Positions 21,091 through 33,849 of a DNA stretch of 64,000 nucleotides are shown here, in pieces (positions within the stretch are counted from its first letter, which is position 1; every line of letters starts with the position of its first letter). Under the pieces are notes generated by a model that saw only the letters and a program-made list of their open reading frames with translations, was not told the DNA's origin and ran no database searches. A program made the translations under genes and the position numbers. Source of the DNA: Atherinomorus stipes (lineage: Eukaryota; Chordata; Actinopteri; Atheriniformes; Atherinidae); NCBI GenBank assembly GCA_023101725.1, contig JALJCO010012653.1:248001-312000 (forward strand), given 5' to 3'.

Positions 21091-22434
21091 GTGCTATGCC
21101 CTCTATATGGAATACCATCCCTCTCTTTGTCACCATTTGGCCACATGTACACACACACATTTTGGTAAATGGTCAAATAAGGACTTCAAATTTTAAAAAG
21201 GACATTTCTTCCAAAATACACATACACAAATTACTTGCAAATTCCAAAAATCTTTGTTTTTTTTTTTAGCAACAAATAACCCAAGATATCAGCATGAATC
21301 CAAAATGTGTAATGGCATCCGACAAAATCACCAATCCTGTAGGCTAAGTTAAAGGCAATGGCTGTGCTATGATTTAGGCCATATTTGTATACAAAATCCT
21401 TCAGAAACCTATGCCTGTTTTTATTTTTTTACTCCCATGAAGTATATTTATTTATATATTTATTTGGAGGGGGTTAACAAATCAAAAGAACATTACTACC
21501 CTTTGAAGCACAGCTATTTATGAGTAAACAGGGTAGAAAGCGAGAGATGAGCCAGTGGTGGGACAGTTCATGGCCTAAAAGTTTTTGGGGAATTCATGAA
21601 TCTTCATTGATGTTTTTGTGAGATGTTCGCTCCTGTGAGGCACAAAATCTAAGATCACATACTGTAAATATACATGTATTGAAAAAACAAATATCTGATT
21701 CTGAAAACTGAATCCCAAGTACCTATCCAATGACCAAATATCCTACAAGATGAATACTTGCATCCAGCCTTATAGATTACCTTGACAGGAGTAGACCTGC
21801 AGAGAGGAACGGCAGAGAAGAATGAGAGGGAAATGTTTACTGTGAAAGCTTGCTCATATTATGGCTGATAAAACACCAGGGGTTGGGAAGCAGAGAGCGG
21901 AGCATGCAGAGGTGAAAGATGAGGCTGGGAACGCTGTGGGGTGGGGGTGAGGTGGCAGAGGGATGAGCACAGGGAATATTGAGGTCTGGAGAGAGAACTA
22001 ATGGGCAACACGGCAACTGCTCAAACTGGAGGCGCAGCAAGCAGCAGTGGCCTGACACAGTTGAAGGCCTCAGAGGAGTGCCAGGCCTATTAGAGCAAGA
22101 TAAGGGCCTGTTTGGAGAAAGCATCCTCTCAATGCTGCAATGGGCAACAGCACAGGCATGGGCATCAATTAAAGAGAAAAAATATGACATAGAAGTAGGA
22201 GCGCATTAAATAAAAACAACAAACTGCCAGTGCCTCTGCCCTCCCCTCTAAAGGACTGGGAGTGGGCAAAGAGCATCAGCGGTGAAATATTGTCGATTTA
22301 TTCTCCACAGCACTGTCGATGTGGGGGGAGTTTATGATGAGGTGCAATGTAAAGGGTAGAAAAGAAATGAGTTTAGATGCCTTCTGGACACAAAGCTACA
22401 CACAGATGAAAGATGAGAGACATGAAGGCTCACC

Positions 22435-22443
<9 letters not shown>
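21091..22443. other. Unique intergenic sequence
   Basis: No gene or transposon end is recognised. 21860-22190 is purine-rich on the plus strand. Confidence 0.4.

Positions 22444-22468
<25 letters not shown>
22444..22468 (+). repeat. (GA)n microsatellite
   Basis: About 12 GA units followed by an A run. Confidence 0.9.
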
Positions 22469-23884
22469 AAAAAAAATCAACCACAACCTTAACAAGAAAA
22501 AAAAAATCTTGCCAGTAGATAACTGCTATGATAACTAATTTAGCTTTAATTCACCTTCAATTCCTTGCCTTTAACCCTACAGGCATGATATGATTTGCCA
22601 GACTGCAGTGCCCTAGATTCTTTACAGTCATGGAAACATCCATTACATCATTTGACCTGTTCAAAAATCCAAACTGAAGTTGTTATTACAACAAATTATT
22701 TCACAGTAAATGCTACAAATTATCTCCTTTTTTATCACCAAATTTGCTAACTGATGTCTAAAGAGGTCAAGCCTCTGCATCACCCACACAATGTTTTACA
22801 TCTTCAACCTACTAGTGTCCTTGCACAGTGCCTGTCGACTGCCCTCTGGAAGGAGGTGTGGGTGGCAGACGGCCTTCATGACACACAAGTAAACAACAAT
22901 GAGCTGAACTGACACATGCTGCTGATGAAGGAGGGGAGGGGGGGCACAGAGACTCTCCTGTTTTTGTTTAGAATATAGTGGAGGACAACGTAGGCTTTTC
23001 TCTTGGTTTGAGTTGGGTTAATGTGATTTCCGTTCCGCCTGTCGGTTCCAGAGACCCAGCTTTGTGAGCAGTGGTCAGGTGAAGCCTGGACTCAGCCCCC
23101 TATGGCCATTAGTGTGGAAAGAAGACAACCCAATAAACAGAGAAAAGCCTGATGTGTACAGGTCACTGCACAACCAGCAGTCAAAAAGCATCTTTCCCTG
23201 GAGACTATTAAAGCGATAACATGCAGTGGGAACCTGAAGCTCTTAATTACTGGTCACTCTCTGACTGACTAGATGCGACACAGATTCTAGATGAGCTGGT
23301 GTTGGCAACACAGTTTGGAATGTCCTCAGAGGGAAAACTTCTTGATGTGAACATATTTTGTCTAATCCCAGGGAAGGCTACAGATGCAAGGGGACAAGGG
23401 ACATGGTCTGACTTCTTTGGTACAAACATTTTTCAATAACTCTTATTTAGTGCATCCAATTCTGTTTACCTAACCCTCCCCGGGCTGCCTTACCATTTCC
23501 GCTGCATGTGCTCTTGCTCTTTAAAAAGCACTAAGGATTTGACTTGCAAAAAGCCCCTCATATATTGTTTATAAAAAAAAAAAAAAGCAAAGGTTCCCTT
23601 CACCTGCCTCCAAGCATCTTAGTTTTATTTACTTATTTTTAGACTTGCACTAGTTAGGCAGAGGCATACTTGTCTGACTACATCTTTACAAATAAAGATA
23701 GACTGCGTCCTCGTCTGTCATATCTCATGAGGAGAGTCAAAACTATTCTATTCACGTTAAAGATTCTTGGGTGACATCCTCAATTGAGTCAAAGAAGCAC
23801 TATTTTGTACTTTACCCCTAAAGAAAGAACAAAAAAGGAGGTAGGGCTTATAAAAATGCAGAAAGTGTCATCATAACACTGAAA
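22469..23884. other. Unique intergenic sequence
   Basis: Balanced composition. There is an A run at about 23574-23586 and no recognisable gene. Short frames on both strands lack motifs. Confidence 0.4.
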
Positions 23885-24130
23885 TATTATTGGGGGAAAA
23901 AAGATTTAAAAAAGAATCTGTCACCATGTGTCAACTTGATCCACCCAGCAGAAATGTCCTTTTGTTAGAAACATATGGAAGAAAATGGAAGAGTGGGAAA
24001 ATTACCCCCTGTAATTGGCATCCTGATCAAGGACAACCATGGCAGCTGAACAATACAACCTTTAATTTCTCAGAACTCATTATGAGCTGCTCCTGTAATG
24101 CCAGAAGATATTAGAATAAATAGTGACAGA
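23885..24130. promoter_or_regulatory. Candidate conserved noncoding element
   Basis: A 245-bp non-repetitive block containing CCCCTGTAATTGGCATCC, CCTTTAATTTCTC and ACTCATTATGAGCTGC. It has ATTA cores, a CATATG-type E-box and no transposon signature. A 74-codon frame runs through part of it but has no recognisable domain. Classified by texture only. Confidence 0.28.
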
Positions 24131-24903
24131 GAGCTGGGGAATCAAACAGTCGGCAGTTTAATGCTTTTGTTGACTGTGAAGAACTAAGGAGAGTGACAGA
24201 GGGGGTTTGTGTGTGTGGTGATGTGAGTGTTGGGAGGTGCTTAGCTTAAGAAGGACAGGAGGGAGTGTTACATGTCTGTGAGTGTGTGTGAGCATACCTG
24301 CTCATAGTTCATGCTAATCACAACCTTGACAGATAAACATGACATTGAGCAAGGGGGATATTAATATGCCTGCTGCGTGTGCCTTGCTTTGACTGTGACT
24401 GTAAAGGGCACAGGTACTGTAAGAGGGAGTTGTCAGAGGTGCTGAAGGATGCCATTCAATGCTCTAGCATGTGTGGGCCCTTAGGGATGAGCTTGCTCCT
24501 CCTGTGTCCACCGTGGATAATGGACACCTCACAGCTGATTCCTCAAGTTTAGCATTTGGAATTGATGGTGTGGAGTGACAGCAGAGAACCTCCTTGACTG
24601 TATTATTTATCTGGGTGGGAATGGTTTCAAATAGTCAACAACAGGCAGCTGCCCAGAGGAAGACACATCAATAGCCTACACTAGGTGCGTGTGCATTTGT
24701 GTAAAAAGGGAATAAGTGTATCGATGCAAGGTAAATCATCTATTACAACTTGAACATGTGAAGAAAAAGCATCACAAAATACATCACTGAAGTGTCACAA
24801 ATTGTGGAGGTTGTGGACCCAAATGCAGGTAAGAGACAGATTGGAGAGTAAATAAGGTTTAATGAAAATTAACAAAAGAAAAATAATACAGTGATCCAAA
24901 CTT
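24131..24903. other. Unique sequence, possibly regulatory in part
   Basis: 24300-24400 contains GACAGATAAACATGACATT and GATATTAATATGCC, which look enhancer-like. There are GT-rich tracts near 24207-24232 and 24277-24292. No gene. Confidence 0.3.
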
Positions 24904-25250
24904 AAGCTGGGTTCACACTGGGTCCATGTGCAGTGCGTTCAGGGTGCATTGCGTGCCCTTACAGTCAGTGGTTTAGCTCACACTGGACACGTGTCATATC
25001 CGTCCCAGATGTGGCTCACCGCCGCTCTCCGCTAAATATAGGTGCCGGGTCTATTTTTGACAGAGCACTCTTCCAGAACGCATCAAGTTCTGTAGTTCAG
25101 ATAGGATCAGACAGGAAACCAGACATGGGAGCAGTGCAAAGCATCCGGTAAATTTCAAAATAAAAGCCCCCTAGAGATTTGCGATCGCTTGCACTGTAAA
25201 CATTACGTCATTACTAGTGACACCAGGTTAGGAGTCAATAGGTCAGGGGG
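24904..25250. mobile_element. Possible DNA transposon fragment
   Basis: It starts AAGCTGGGTTCACACTGGG and repeats CTCACACTGGACACGTGTC about 70 bp later. AAGCTGGGTTCACACTGG-type starts are familiar from teleost cut-and-paste MITEs. No matching inverted end or target duplication was found, so the right boundary is arbitrary. Confidence 0.3.
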
Positions 25251-25559
25251 TCTTGTGTGTTTTTTTTTTTTCAAACCACGGACCACTGGATGTTTATGCA
25301 GCCATCCTTACATTGGTTGTTATTGGTTTTCCTCTTTTTCAAAGCATTAACTTGGTTATAAATAAATAACCATTTGGAGAGATTCAAATAATACCCAAAC
25401 AGCTTGGTTACAAAAGAAAAGAAACAATAAGGGGTGAAGCAAAAAAAAGGAAAGGAAGAGAGTAAAGAGAAGAAAGAAAAAAATAAGGATACATTAAACA
25501 GCGTGAATCTTCTTTTAAAAATAACTTATCCATTAAGATTTATCTTAATCTTGAAGTCA
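25251..25559. other. Low-complexity A/G-rich stretch
   Basis: A poly(T) run at 25260-25272 and a purine-rich stretch at about 25410-25490. No gene. Confidence 0.45.
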
Positions 25560-26016
25560 TGCATAATTGGTACTGTGTCCTTTTCATGGACAGGTGTCAG
25601 ATCATCTGTCAACTCTAGAGCTGGTGACTGGTAGCTGGTGGCTTGTACCCTGCGTGCTCTTAGGAAGGAAGGCCTCTGCCGTTAGCAGAGTAGCACAGCT
25701 GTAGTTTTCAGCCAGTTGACAGTGTGCCTTAGCTTTAACAAGCTTTTGTCTGTTAGTTTCAGTTAGCTCCGGGTTAGCTCAGTCAGTTCTTAGCTACAGG
25801 CAGCTCAGAGTTTGTTGGGTGTTAATCATTCACCCCCACGTTCAGCCCCTATCACAGCTACAACTCCCTACCCATTTTTGTATTTTTTGTGAATGATGAG
25901 ACCCGCAGCCCTGCCAAGATGGTGACAGTGGGAACCGACCACCGAGCTTCAGTTCAGCTCTTCAAAAACCTATGGTTGGCACTGCAGGTTTGTCCATTAA
26001 TATATAGTCTATGGTC
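25560..26016. mobile_element. Possible teleost repeat ending TATATAGTCTATGG
   Basis: The end ATTAATATATAGTCTATGG, the CAAGATGGTGACAGTGG block and the GTTAGCTC-rich stretch at about 25760-25800 resemble a dispersed teleost repeat whose minus-strand start is CCATAGACTGTATATT-like. The other end was not found. Non-coding. Confidence 0.3.
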
Positions 26017-26831
26017 TGGATACACGTCCTTGTGATGTTGTGGCTGATGGAGAAATTAGTTTAAAAAATTCATCACATAACCAAATTTACCTTCTACAGT
26101 TTATTAAGCAAATTTCCACCTGCTGTGACATCATTCTAACATGTGGTTTGCCTATGGAGGAAGTGCTGCTGAATCCTCCAGTTGAGTCTGATAGGTGTTA
26201 TTAATCAGGCTGCCAGAACAAACCTTGATTTCTTAACAAAACTAATCTTTAATAAAAAGACACTATTGTAGTAAATTCCAATTATCAAATACTGCAGTTG
26301 GATTTGGGAGTCATAGGTGACTTGGCCATTTACAGGTCTATTGCACCAATGGGGTTTAGAGGACCAGCAATAGAATTATATGTCTGACAGCAACTTGCTC
26401 ATGAAAAAAATAAAATGGATGGAAAATAACTCAATTGTTGTTGGGGCAATCTACAAAATCTTGCTATTTATTTAATAATGAGAAAATGCTTTGCAATTTA
26501 CCAAAGTCATTTTAAATTATGACAAAAAAAATTACTGTAGCTTTATTATTGTATTTTAATTAACTGAGCTAAAGAAAACAACACAAACACCAGTTTTGTT
26601 TAAACATTTCAGCACTCTGATGTTTGTAAGACTCCTGAGTGTTCACAGAATTGGTTTTTGCTAAGAACAGTTCCAAGATGCAAAGATTTTATTGAATGCC
26701 ACATTCTTTTTAAAAAAGTTAGTAAGTAAGATTTAAGACCAAATTTGTTTACAAGAAGAGGTTAGTGAATGACGCCCGTAGTTCTTGTCTTTATAATCTC
26801 TGTTGCTTTAGTTATACAGCTCTAGGCGGGC
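26017..26831. other. Unique AT-rich sequence
   Basis: Nothing recognisable. It ends at the target-site duplication of the retroposon. Confidence 0.4.
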
Positions 26832-26844
26832 TTTGGGATATTTC
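26832..26844 (+). repeat. Target-site duplication, left copy
   Basis: TTTGGGATATTTC is identical to 28772-28784. It directly abuts the poly(T) tract. Confidence 0.85.
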
Positions 26845-27065
26845 TTTTTTTTTTTTTTTTTTTTTTTGAAATGAAAGTTAACAGAGGTAATGATAGAAAG
26901 TGAAACAGAGAGAAAGGAGTAAGGAAGAGGAAGAGAGAGAGGAGAGAAAACATGAATCCACTTACACAGTTCACTGGTACATCTGTACCGCGATCCCTAA
27001 ACAACCAAGGTCTCTGTTGGAAATCAAAATCATACAAACACACACAAACACACGCAGAACTACGC

Positions 27066-27176
27066 AGAGAAGAGGTACACCCTAGTCATCGCAATGGGAA
27101 GTAGAGAAGAGGTACAACCTAGTCATCGCAATGGGAAGTAGAGAAGAGGTACAGCCTAGTCATCGCAATGGGAAGC
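27066..27176 (-). repeat. 37-bp tandem repeat, three units
   Basis: Three consecutive units of 37 bp start AGAGAAGAGGTACA at 27066, 27103 and 27140 and share CCTAGTCATCGCAATGGGAA. They differ at only a few positions. The array lies inside the retroposon near its 3' end. Confidence 0.9.
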
Positions 27177-27239
27177 AGTGTCACAGTGTCAACATGCATA
27201 ATAAAGGGTGCTCCGTGGTGATACAGTCATGCAGATGCA

Positions 27240-28740
27240 ACCTCGTCTCTGCAAGGAGGAGAAAGCCCGCAAGGCTCACGACCCAGGCCCCCAGCAGCCA
27301 CCCAGAGGCCCAGATCCCAGCTACCCCCCCCAAAGAGCGGACATGCATCCCCCGAAGGGCGGCAAAAGGCGGCCCCAGCCGGAGCCCCCTGCAGTCTGGG
27401 GGCCCAGGCCCCAGCGGACCAAGACCAGCAGCTGCCGACCCCACCGGGCGCCGGGCGTCCCCCGGAGCGGAGACAGCGCCGGGCCCAGGGCCCAAGCGCC
27501 CAGGAGCAGCCCCCCCCCCCCCCGGACCCGGGCGGCCCAACCGAAACCCAGGAGGACCGGACCCCCCAGACGACGCCCCCCCAGGGCAGGCCAGCCCCCA
27601 CCCCAACGTCCCTGCCCCACACACCTGACACCAGGGCGCCACCACCTCTACCACCCCCTACCCCGCCACCACGCTCACACACACACTCCCCACACACCTA
27701 CCCCAACACTAGGGCTGAAAGATATACCGCCACCGCCCCCGCATCGAGACACGGGCACCCAAGACATCAATACCGCAAGAGCAACCACATACAAGATACA
27801 GATCCCCCTGCGCCCGCCCCGCACAAAAAGCCGGAAGCCACAAACAAAACCGCACCCCCCACCAAAGCGCCCGGCCCCCAACCAACCCGCAGCCACACCG
27901 CACCACACCGACACCAAGATGCCCGGCACGAACACCGAGATACGAACCTCCGCCCACACCGCCCAGCCCTACCCAACACCTCCGTGTACCCCCCCACACA
28001 CACACATACACCCACCCACTCCGCTCTCCGACCTTACATACCCACACTCACTCCTCCCTCCACCCCCAACACTCTCCTCCCTCTACCGTCCACACCTACC
28101 CCCACCCTCCTCATACCCTCTAACACACACATGCACTCCCCCCACATAGCTGCACCAACCCCCTCCCTACCCCCCCACACATACGCCCCCACCTCCCTAT
28201 ACCCCCAATACCCCTTACAGTCCCCCCCTTACATGTCCAGCCCCGCCCATCCCTCTGACCTATCACACTCCCGCCCTTCCTTCCTTCAGCCCCTCATGAC
28301 CATCCCTACTAGACACTCACGAGCATGCCACTCCTTCCTCCATCCCCCCTTTCCTCCAACCACTTACCCACATCTCCTCCCTCTTCCAGCCCAAGTTCCT
28401 CCCTCCCACATTTCCTCTTTCACACTCTCATTCATTATTCTTACATACCCACCTCTCTCTTGCCCATGCCCTCGTGCCTCCTGAGTGGTAGCTCGGGCCG
28501 GGGAAGGAGCCGTGAGCTCCAAGCCCCCAACACGTCCCCCCCCCCCACCACCACCCCCATCCCCCACCCCCCGGACGCAGCAGGCCAGGCATCCCCCAGG
28601 CCAGCAGTTCCCCCGCAATGCAGCCAGCCTTAACCACTGGCGCGTGAAGCAGCCACTGTCCCCCCCCCTCCCCCCAGTAGCGCCCGGGAGACCGGGGTAT
28701 GAAAGGACCCTGCCCCCCCCCCCCCCACCCCCCGCTCATG
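27240..28740 (-). repeat. Strand-asymmetric C-rich (plus) / G-rich (minus) block
   Basis: About 1.5 kb in which C greatly exceeds G on the plus strand, with many C runs of 6 to 14 (for example 27510-27523, 28533-28542 and 28711-28725). 27240-27620 and 28480-28740 also contain CG dinucleotides and GGCC words, while 27620-28480 is C/A/T-rich with ACACAC and CCCTCC words. The minus strand would have many potential G-quadruplex motifs. Long open frames (for example 27208-28149, 313 codons, proline-rich) are explained by composition. Confidence 0.85.
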
Positions 28741-28771
28741 ACTGTGTGTGTAAGATGTGTGTTGTTTGCAG

Positions 28772-28784
28772 TTTGGGATATTTC
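28772..28784 (+). repeat. Target-site duplication, right copy
   Basis: TTTGGGATATTTC is identical to 26832-26844 and is followed by AAGAAC, so the pre-insertion site was TTTC/AAG. Confidence 0.85.
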
Positions 28785-31700
28785 AAGAACTTCTGTCCTC
28801 ACTCTTTGGAAAACAGAGGAAAACTTGAATACTGTATAAGAAAGCTTTTCACAGACTAATGTTTGCGAAAAACAATTAAATAAAATAAAACAAAACAATA
28901 AACATTCATCATGGATCATTTTTAGCAAACTGTGATGAAAAGACAATGAATAAATGCAGCAGAATTACTGTATTAATACTATTATATCAGAATAAACATA
29001 GACTACAAACAATAAAAAATCTATTAATTCTGCCCTGTTTGTAGTCATGACCATGGCCTTTATTCTTCCAGTTTTTACATCCTCTGACAGAAGGTTCAGC
29101 TGCAAAGTGTGTGTGTGCATGTGTGTGTCATAGGACTTGCTCTGTCTCATTTCCCAGTGCAGAAAGAAAACTTTCTGAAGGACGGGCAAAGTCTCTTTTC
29201 TCTTAATCTCCTGAAACACCAGAGCAACACCAAAAATCTTCTTCCGAGCTTCTATGTAATATCTGTGAAATTAGTAAGAAATGCTCAAGCCTTGGCACAG
29301 CACCTCTTATCACCTACAAAATGAGCTAATGCATCTACCATATACCTTGATACAGGTAAGATGGACACCACATGGACATGGCAGCTGAAGTGGTAATATA
29401 CTTCTTCTAAGGGATCAAATTGTCCTCAACACCCCTCCTTATTACCTAGCCTACTCCACTGGTGGCAGTGAGTGGTTTCATTGTGCAGCTGATAGTCCAT
29501 CTCTCATTAGCTGCCTTATATGTGAAGTAGAGTGGAGCCAAGGCAGGATTTTTATGGCTAATCTGATATATGATGCTGAAGACACATCAGTCTGGCCCCA
29601 GACCACGATACAGACAGAGGTCACTCAGGTCCAGGTCACAAAAATGACACGCTTGTACTCACGCACACACATGAATGCACACGGTACAATCGGTGATTGC
29701 GTTGAGTGATATTCTGAATAATAAAACAGATCATAATCTTCTTAATATTGACAAAAATGTCATGTTCTTAAATATCTACTACAGTAAGATCATCCATTTG
29801 ATCTAATTTAACAATTTAACAAGAGGAATTGTTTTCTCCAGCTCATAAAATATGACTAAAGGCTATTTAGAGGTGCAGAGGTCACTTAATCAACCACTGG
29901 TGTGCGATGCTGTCATTTGCACTTCCACACATGGCCTCTCCAATTATTCCATGAAAACCAACATTGTACACACTTATATACCCTTACAAATTACAAGGAC
30001 AGAGCATAGTGGTGACTGACACGCAGCACCGAGGCTCATTATCACCTTCCACTAGCTGTGAATGGTTTCCTGCGCAGGGCACCATGTAGGACGCTGGCTG
30101 TGGGCTACTGCAGCTACTGTAGTCTCAGAGCAAAGGGGAGGTGTAAGGCACTTCCTCTGGTTCATCTGGCTGTTGGCCCTGGGCCTCAGCACCAGCCTCC
30201 TCCACACTATTGTAGCTGCTCTGTTGCATGAAGACGTGATCCGAGGCGAGGGCAAGTCTACCAGTCAAAGCTGGCAGGTATAATTGCACTGAAAATCACT
30301 CCAAATATGCTCCTAAAGGATCCCAGGGCATGGGAGATGTCAGACCCAGTCCCATGCAGTGAAATATGTTAAGAGTGTAGTCAAGCTCTCTTTTGGTCTG
30401 CCACAAATACACACTACTCAAACTCCCCCACATTCGATTACACACTCACTCACACATTCACAGAGAGTGTACATTGTGCTTAGATACAGTAAAGATTCAT
30501 ATTCGCACACACCTACACACACACATTTACCAGAGAGAGGACAGATGAAGCTGTAGGGCTGATTCTGCAGGTTTTCCTCCTGGCATCAAGTCCACTCAAC
30601 TGCAAAGACATTTCCTCATTAGCCAACCTCAGCTTTAGACAGCTGTGGGGCTCAGAGAGTGTTCATAAGTGTATATATGAAGGTGTGCACAGCAAGTTTA
30701 TGTGTATGAGAGACGGCAAGGATCACAGCATAGTGTAAATGTTCGTGAGTATAAAAGAATGAAGGCTTGGAAAGACAGACGAGGCTCATTGTTTCTCAAA
30801 AAGTTGAAAATAAAGATATTCTTATCACAACATAACATATTTGCAGCGGATGCACTTCAGTACTGGTGAGAGGTTAGCCAGCTTGGCCTGCATCTCTGAC
30901 CCACCATTTGTGTGTTGGTAACCCTAACCGCCAGAGGTGCTGCGCTGTATGTCCTAAACTTCTTGGGCCTGGCTCGGCTACAATCCTGCGCCGGTCAGAA
31001 TCAAGGCCAGGGCCAGAGCTCCAAGTGAGGTGCTACATGTTCTAGCCCTACCCTGGACCACCGCAGAGCCAGCGAGATGAGAGGATGTGTGAGAGATAAA
31101 TCACTAAGTGCCTCACCTTGGGTCACTGATCACACCAAAGGCCACCGGCAATCTCTATTTGAAGCACAGCATTTGCTGCTTCAGGGCTTCACTCTTTGGC
31201 CTCGCTATAAATCAGCATGCACCATCTAACCCCATCTCTCCCTTTTTACTATTCATCCCCCACCTCCCACGCCTGACCCCCTCCAAATATTCAGAACAAA
31301 TATCCCATTAAAACCGAAATGTTCAGGAAACCAAAATGTTACAAGAAATTTAAAAAATGTCAGAATCCTGTACCTGGAAACTAAATAGACTGCTATCATG
31401 GCTAAGATCGTAACCCCCATTGATTGAAACAATATTTTATACAAGTTAACCTAAATCTACAATAAAAAAAGGGCCAAAAAAGCCTAATCAAGATTCAATA
31501 TTTTACTCCACAATGCTTCTACTGTAATGTACAGTATCTCAACAGTAAATCACTGAAGCCTATGTTAAAGTACAGCAGGTTAACAGTAAAACAGTTGGTT
31601 TTATATAACTTCACCAGAGTCAGTTGGCTGACATCTTTCAGCATGGTGTTTTTTCCTCAGGAACCCATCTTTACTTGGCTGGGGGTCGTCACTAGTAGCA

Positions 31701-33849
31701 ACCAGAGCACTCATGGACTCAGAGCTTCACGAATCTAACATGAAGATAAATAAAACACAACTTGAGCAGCTGAACTGTCAAGATAATGGAACAAACACAG
31801 AATAACTTGGTGTGACAGAACATGCATAATATTCTAGCAAACATCTTGCGCCTTGTTTCTACAAAGCAGGAACTTCAAAACTGCAGAAAAGCAGGTGTCT
31901 ATTGGTTGTTGTTTCCACCTCCTTCCTTTGAGTCACAACTCTATGTGTGCGCACGTGTGTGTGTGCATGTGTGCGCGCTTGACAGAAAATATTGATGCAT
32001 GCTAATGAATTGCTGGTATCCACTGTTCTGGCATAGCCTACATCATTTTCTATTTATATGTAAGTGATAATGTTTAACAGGAATTAAATCACCATTAGAC
32101 ACAGTAGGATGCAGTGGTAAATCCACAGTAAACTGACAGCAATTTAAGAGGTGATTTTCTGTTAAGATGTTTTGTAATGATACTACAGTTACATGCGAGG
32201 AAAACTAAATGTTTTGAAGCTGACACTTGAAAATATTGTCACTTCATCACCCGACTCACTGAGAGTGAAGTGAGCAAAAAAACACAAAAAAATCGTCATT
32301 AAAATAGCTTGTCTCAGAGAAGATACAAAAAAGTTCTAATTGAAAAAAAACAAAGAAAAGTACACAAAGCACTACAATCTTTACCTGGCAAAAAAGAAAA
32401 GTAAAAGAAAAGCACATGCACACCAGAATCGGTTGCAAGCCAACCTTTATTGGTGAATAGGTGTACAAATAATTGTTTCCTTTTTTTCTTTCCATTTCTC
32501 TTTTGACAACCAGACATGGAATTTGGGAAAAAAAAAAAAAAAAGAATGCCAGGAATGTTGTAAAGGGTTCCTTTTGCCCTTCTTTCTTCTCTACTGTATA
32601 ATTTTCTACTCTACAACAACAGAGGCGCTTTGAAAAGTCATTTAGAGACAGAAGCAAGGTTCAAGGCAGGGTTCAGTGAATTTTGGTATTTCTAAATGCA
32701 TGTCAGATTTTGGTCATGCTGACTTTGACCAACTTCATAACAAAATTACAAACCATTGAGAAGAAACATATTTTATAATCCCATGTCACCTTATGTGTCT
32801 TTATAATCTGGCAAACTTTTATTATGTTCAAAGCTCTGCTTATTATGGTATGGATAGATAATGAGTAACATTGTAGGTATTTTGCTCTTTTGCATGATTC
32901 TCTTTTAAGGGATAACTTATCACTTACGCAAATATAAAAGAGTAAAATTATTACTGATAATGTAACATGGTAAGGTTGTTCCACATTATATCCACCAAAA
33001 TCCTGAATATGACTTGCTTTATTCACCCATCTTCTTGATTTACCTACAGAATTGTGTGATCAAAATAAGCCAGCAAACTCTAGGTTGCAGACTGAAAACA
33101 AATATCTCATATTTGAAAATAAATGTGTGATATAAAATGGGAGAAATCCTTCTTAGGCTGCCCTGAAACTCCCTTTGTCCCCAGCCTGTCCAAAAGACAG
33201 TCTGTCAGGTTGTACTGCCTTAAGTGTGACTGTTCTCCTTCTTTTCTCTTCCCTCCCTCTCTCCTCAGGTGTCATAATGGCAGCAGACCAGGCCTTGATG
33301 GAGGTGAGATGGGAGTAATAAAGAGTCCACTGGGAGCAATGTGGGGGTGTCACATGTGTGGCATTGCTGTATCACTATAGAACAGCAGGCCACAGTGCTG
33401 CAGGAAAATGCTTTTACAATGAGGGAATGCTGCAGGTGATACATACAATTACATGACATCTAGAAGGCTGACAGGCTGACACCCACAGACTGCGGCCATG
33501 TTGCAATGCGTCTGCATGTGTGTTTGGATATGTGTGTATATAAGAGAAGGTTAGTAAGCGATCAAGCAAAAAAAACAATGCAAAATATAAAAAGAAGAGC
33601 AGAAAGTCTTATTTCCCAAGAAAAAAAAACATCCTTCTGGAAATGAAAAATCAGTCTTTCACTCTCAAAGGGAATTGCATCAGCTATTCAGGATGAACCC
33701 TAATAATAATCAGAACACTTGAGGAAAAAAAAAGAAAAAGGAGGAAAAAACACACTGGTGCAGTTTGGATTCAAAGTATGTTCATGGCTGAGGGAAAATA
33801 TAGTATGACTGAGAAAGTGTCAAAGAGAGGGAGAGGGAAGTAAGTAAGA
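28785..33849. other. Unique intergenic sequence
   Basis: Five kilobases without a supportable gene. Small GT/CA tracts lie at 29107-29128, 30504-30526 and 31944-31978. 30840-31080 is GC-balanced with a few CTGG/GGCC words but no recognised family. 32280-32420 is A-rich and there is an A run at about 32528-32543. None of the short frames carries a recognisable motif. Confidence 0.4.

Larger units (their letters stand above)
26845..28771 (-). mobile_element. G-rich retroposon with poly(A) tail and 13-bp TSD
   Basis: A 1,927-bp insertion bounded by a perfect 13-bp duplication and ending, on the minus strand, in a 23-nt poly(A) tail (26867-26845). These are the marks of target-primed reverse transcription. 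The inferred first nick, TTTC/AAG on the plus strand, resembles the L1 endonuclease site TTTT/AA. On its own strand the element has a very G-rich body (28740-27240), then a 37-bp tandem repeat (27176-27066), then a CT-rich stretch before the tail. No reverse transcriptase or other domain is readable; the long proline/glycine-rich frames follow from base composition. It could be the 3' part of an L1-like LINE, a non-autonomous passenger, or a retroposed non-coding RNA. Confidence 0.8.

Noticed and set aside
27208..28149. A 313-codon proline-rich reading frame and several glycine-rich antisense frames
   Set aside because: They lie in the extremely C-rich body of the retroposon, overlap in several frames on both strands, and contain no domain. 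Composition alone explains their length.
30062..30283. A 73-codon frame with a hydrophobic stretch
   Set aside because: Short, no recognisable family, no splice evidence, and overlapped on the other strand.
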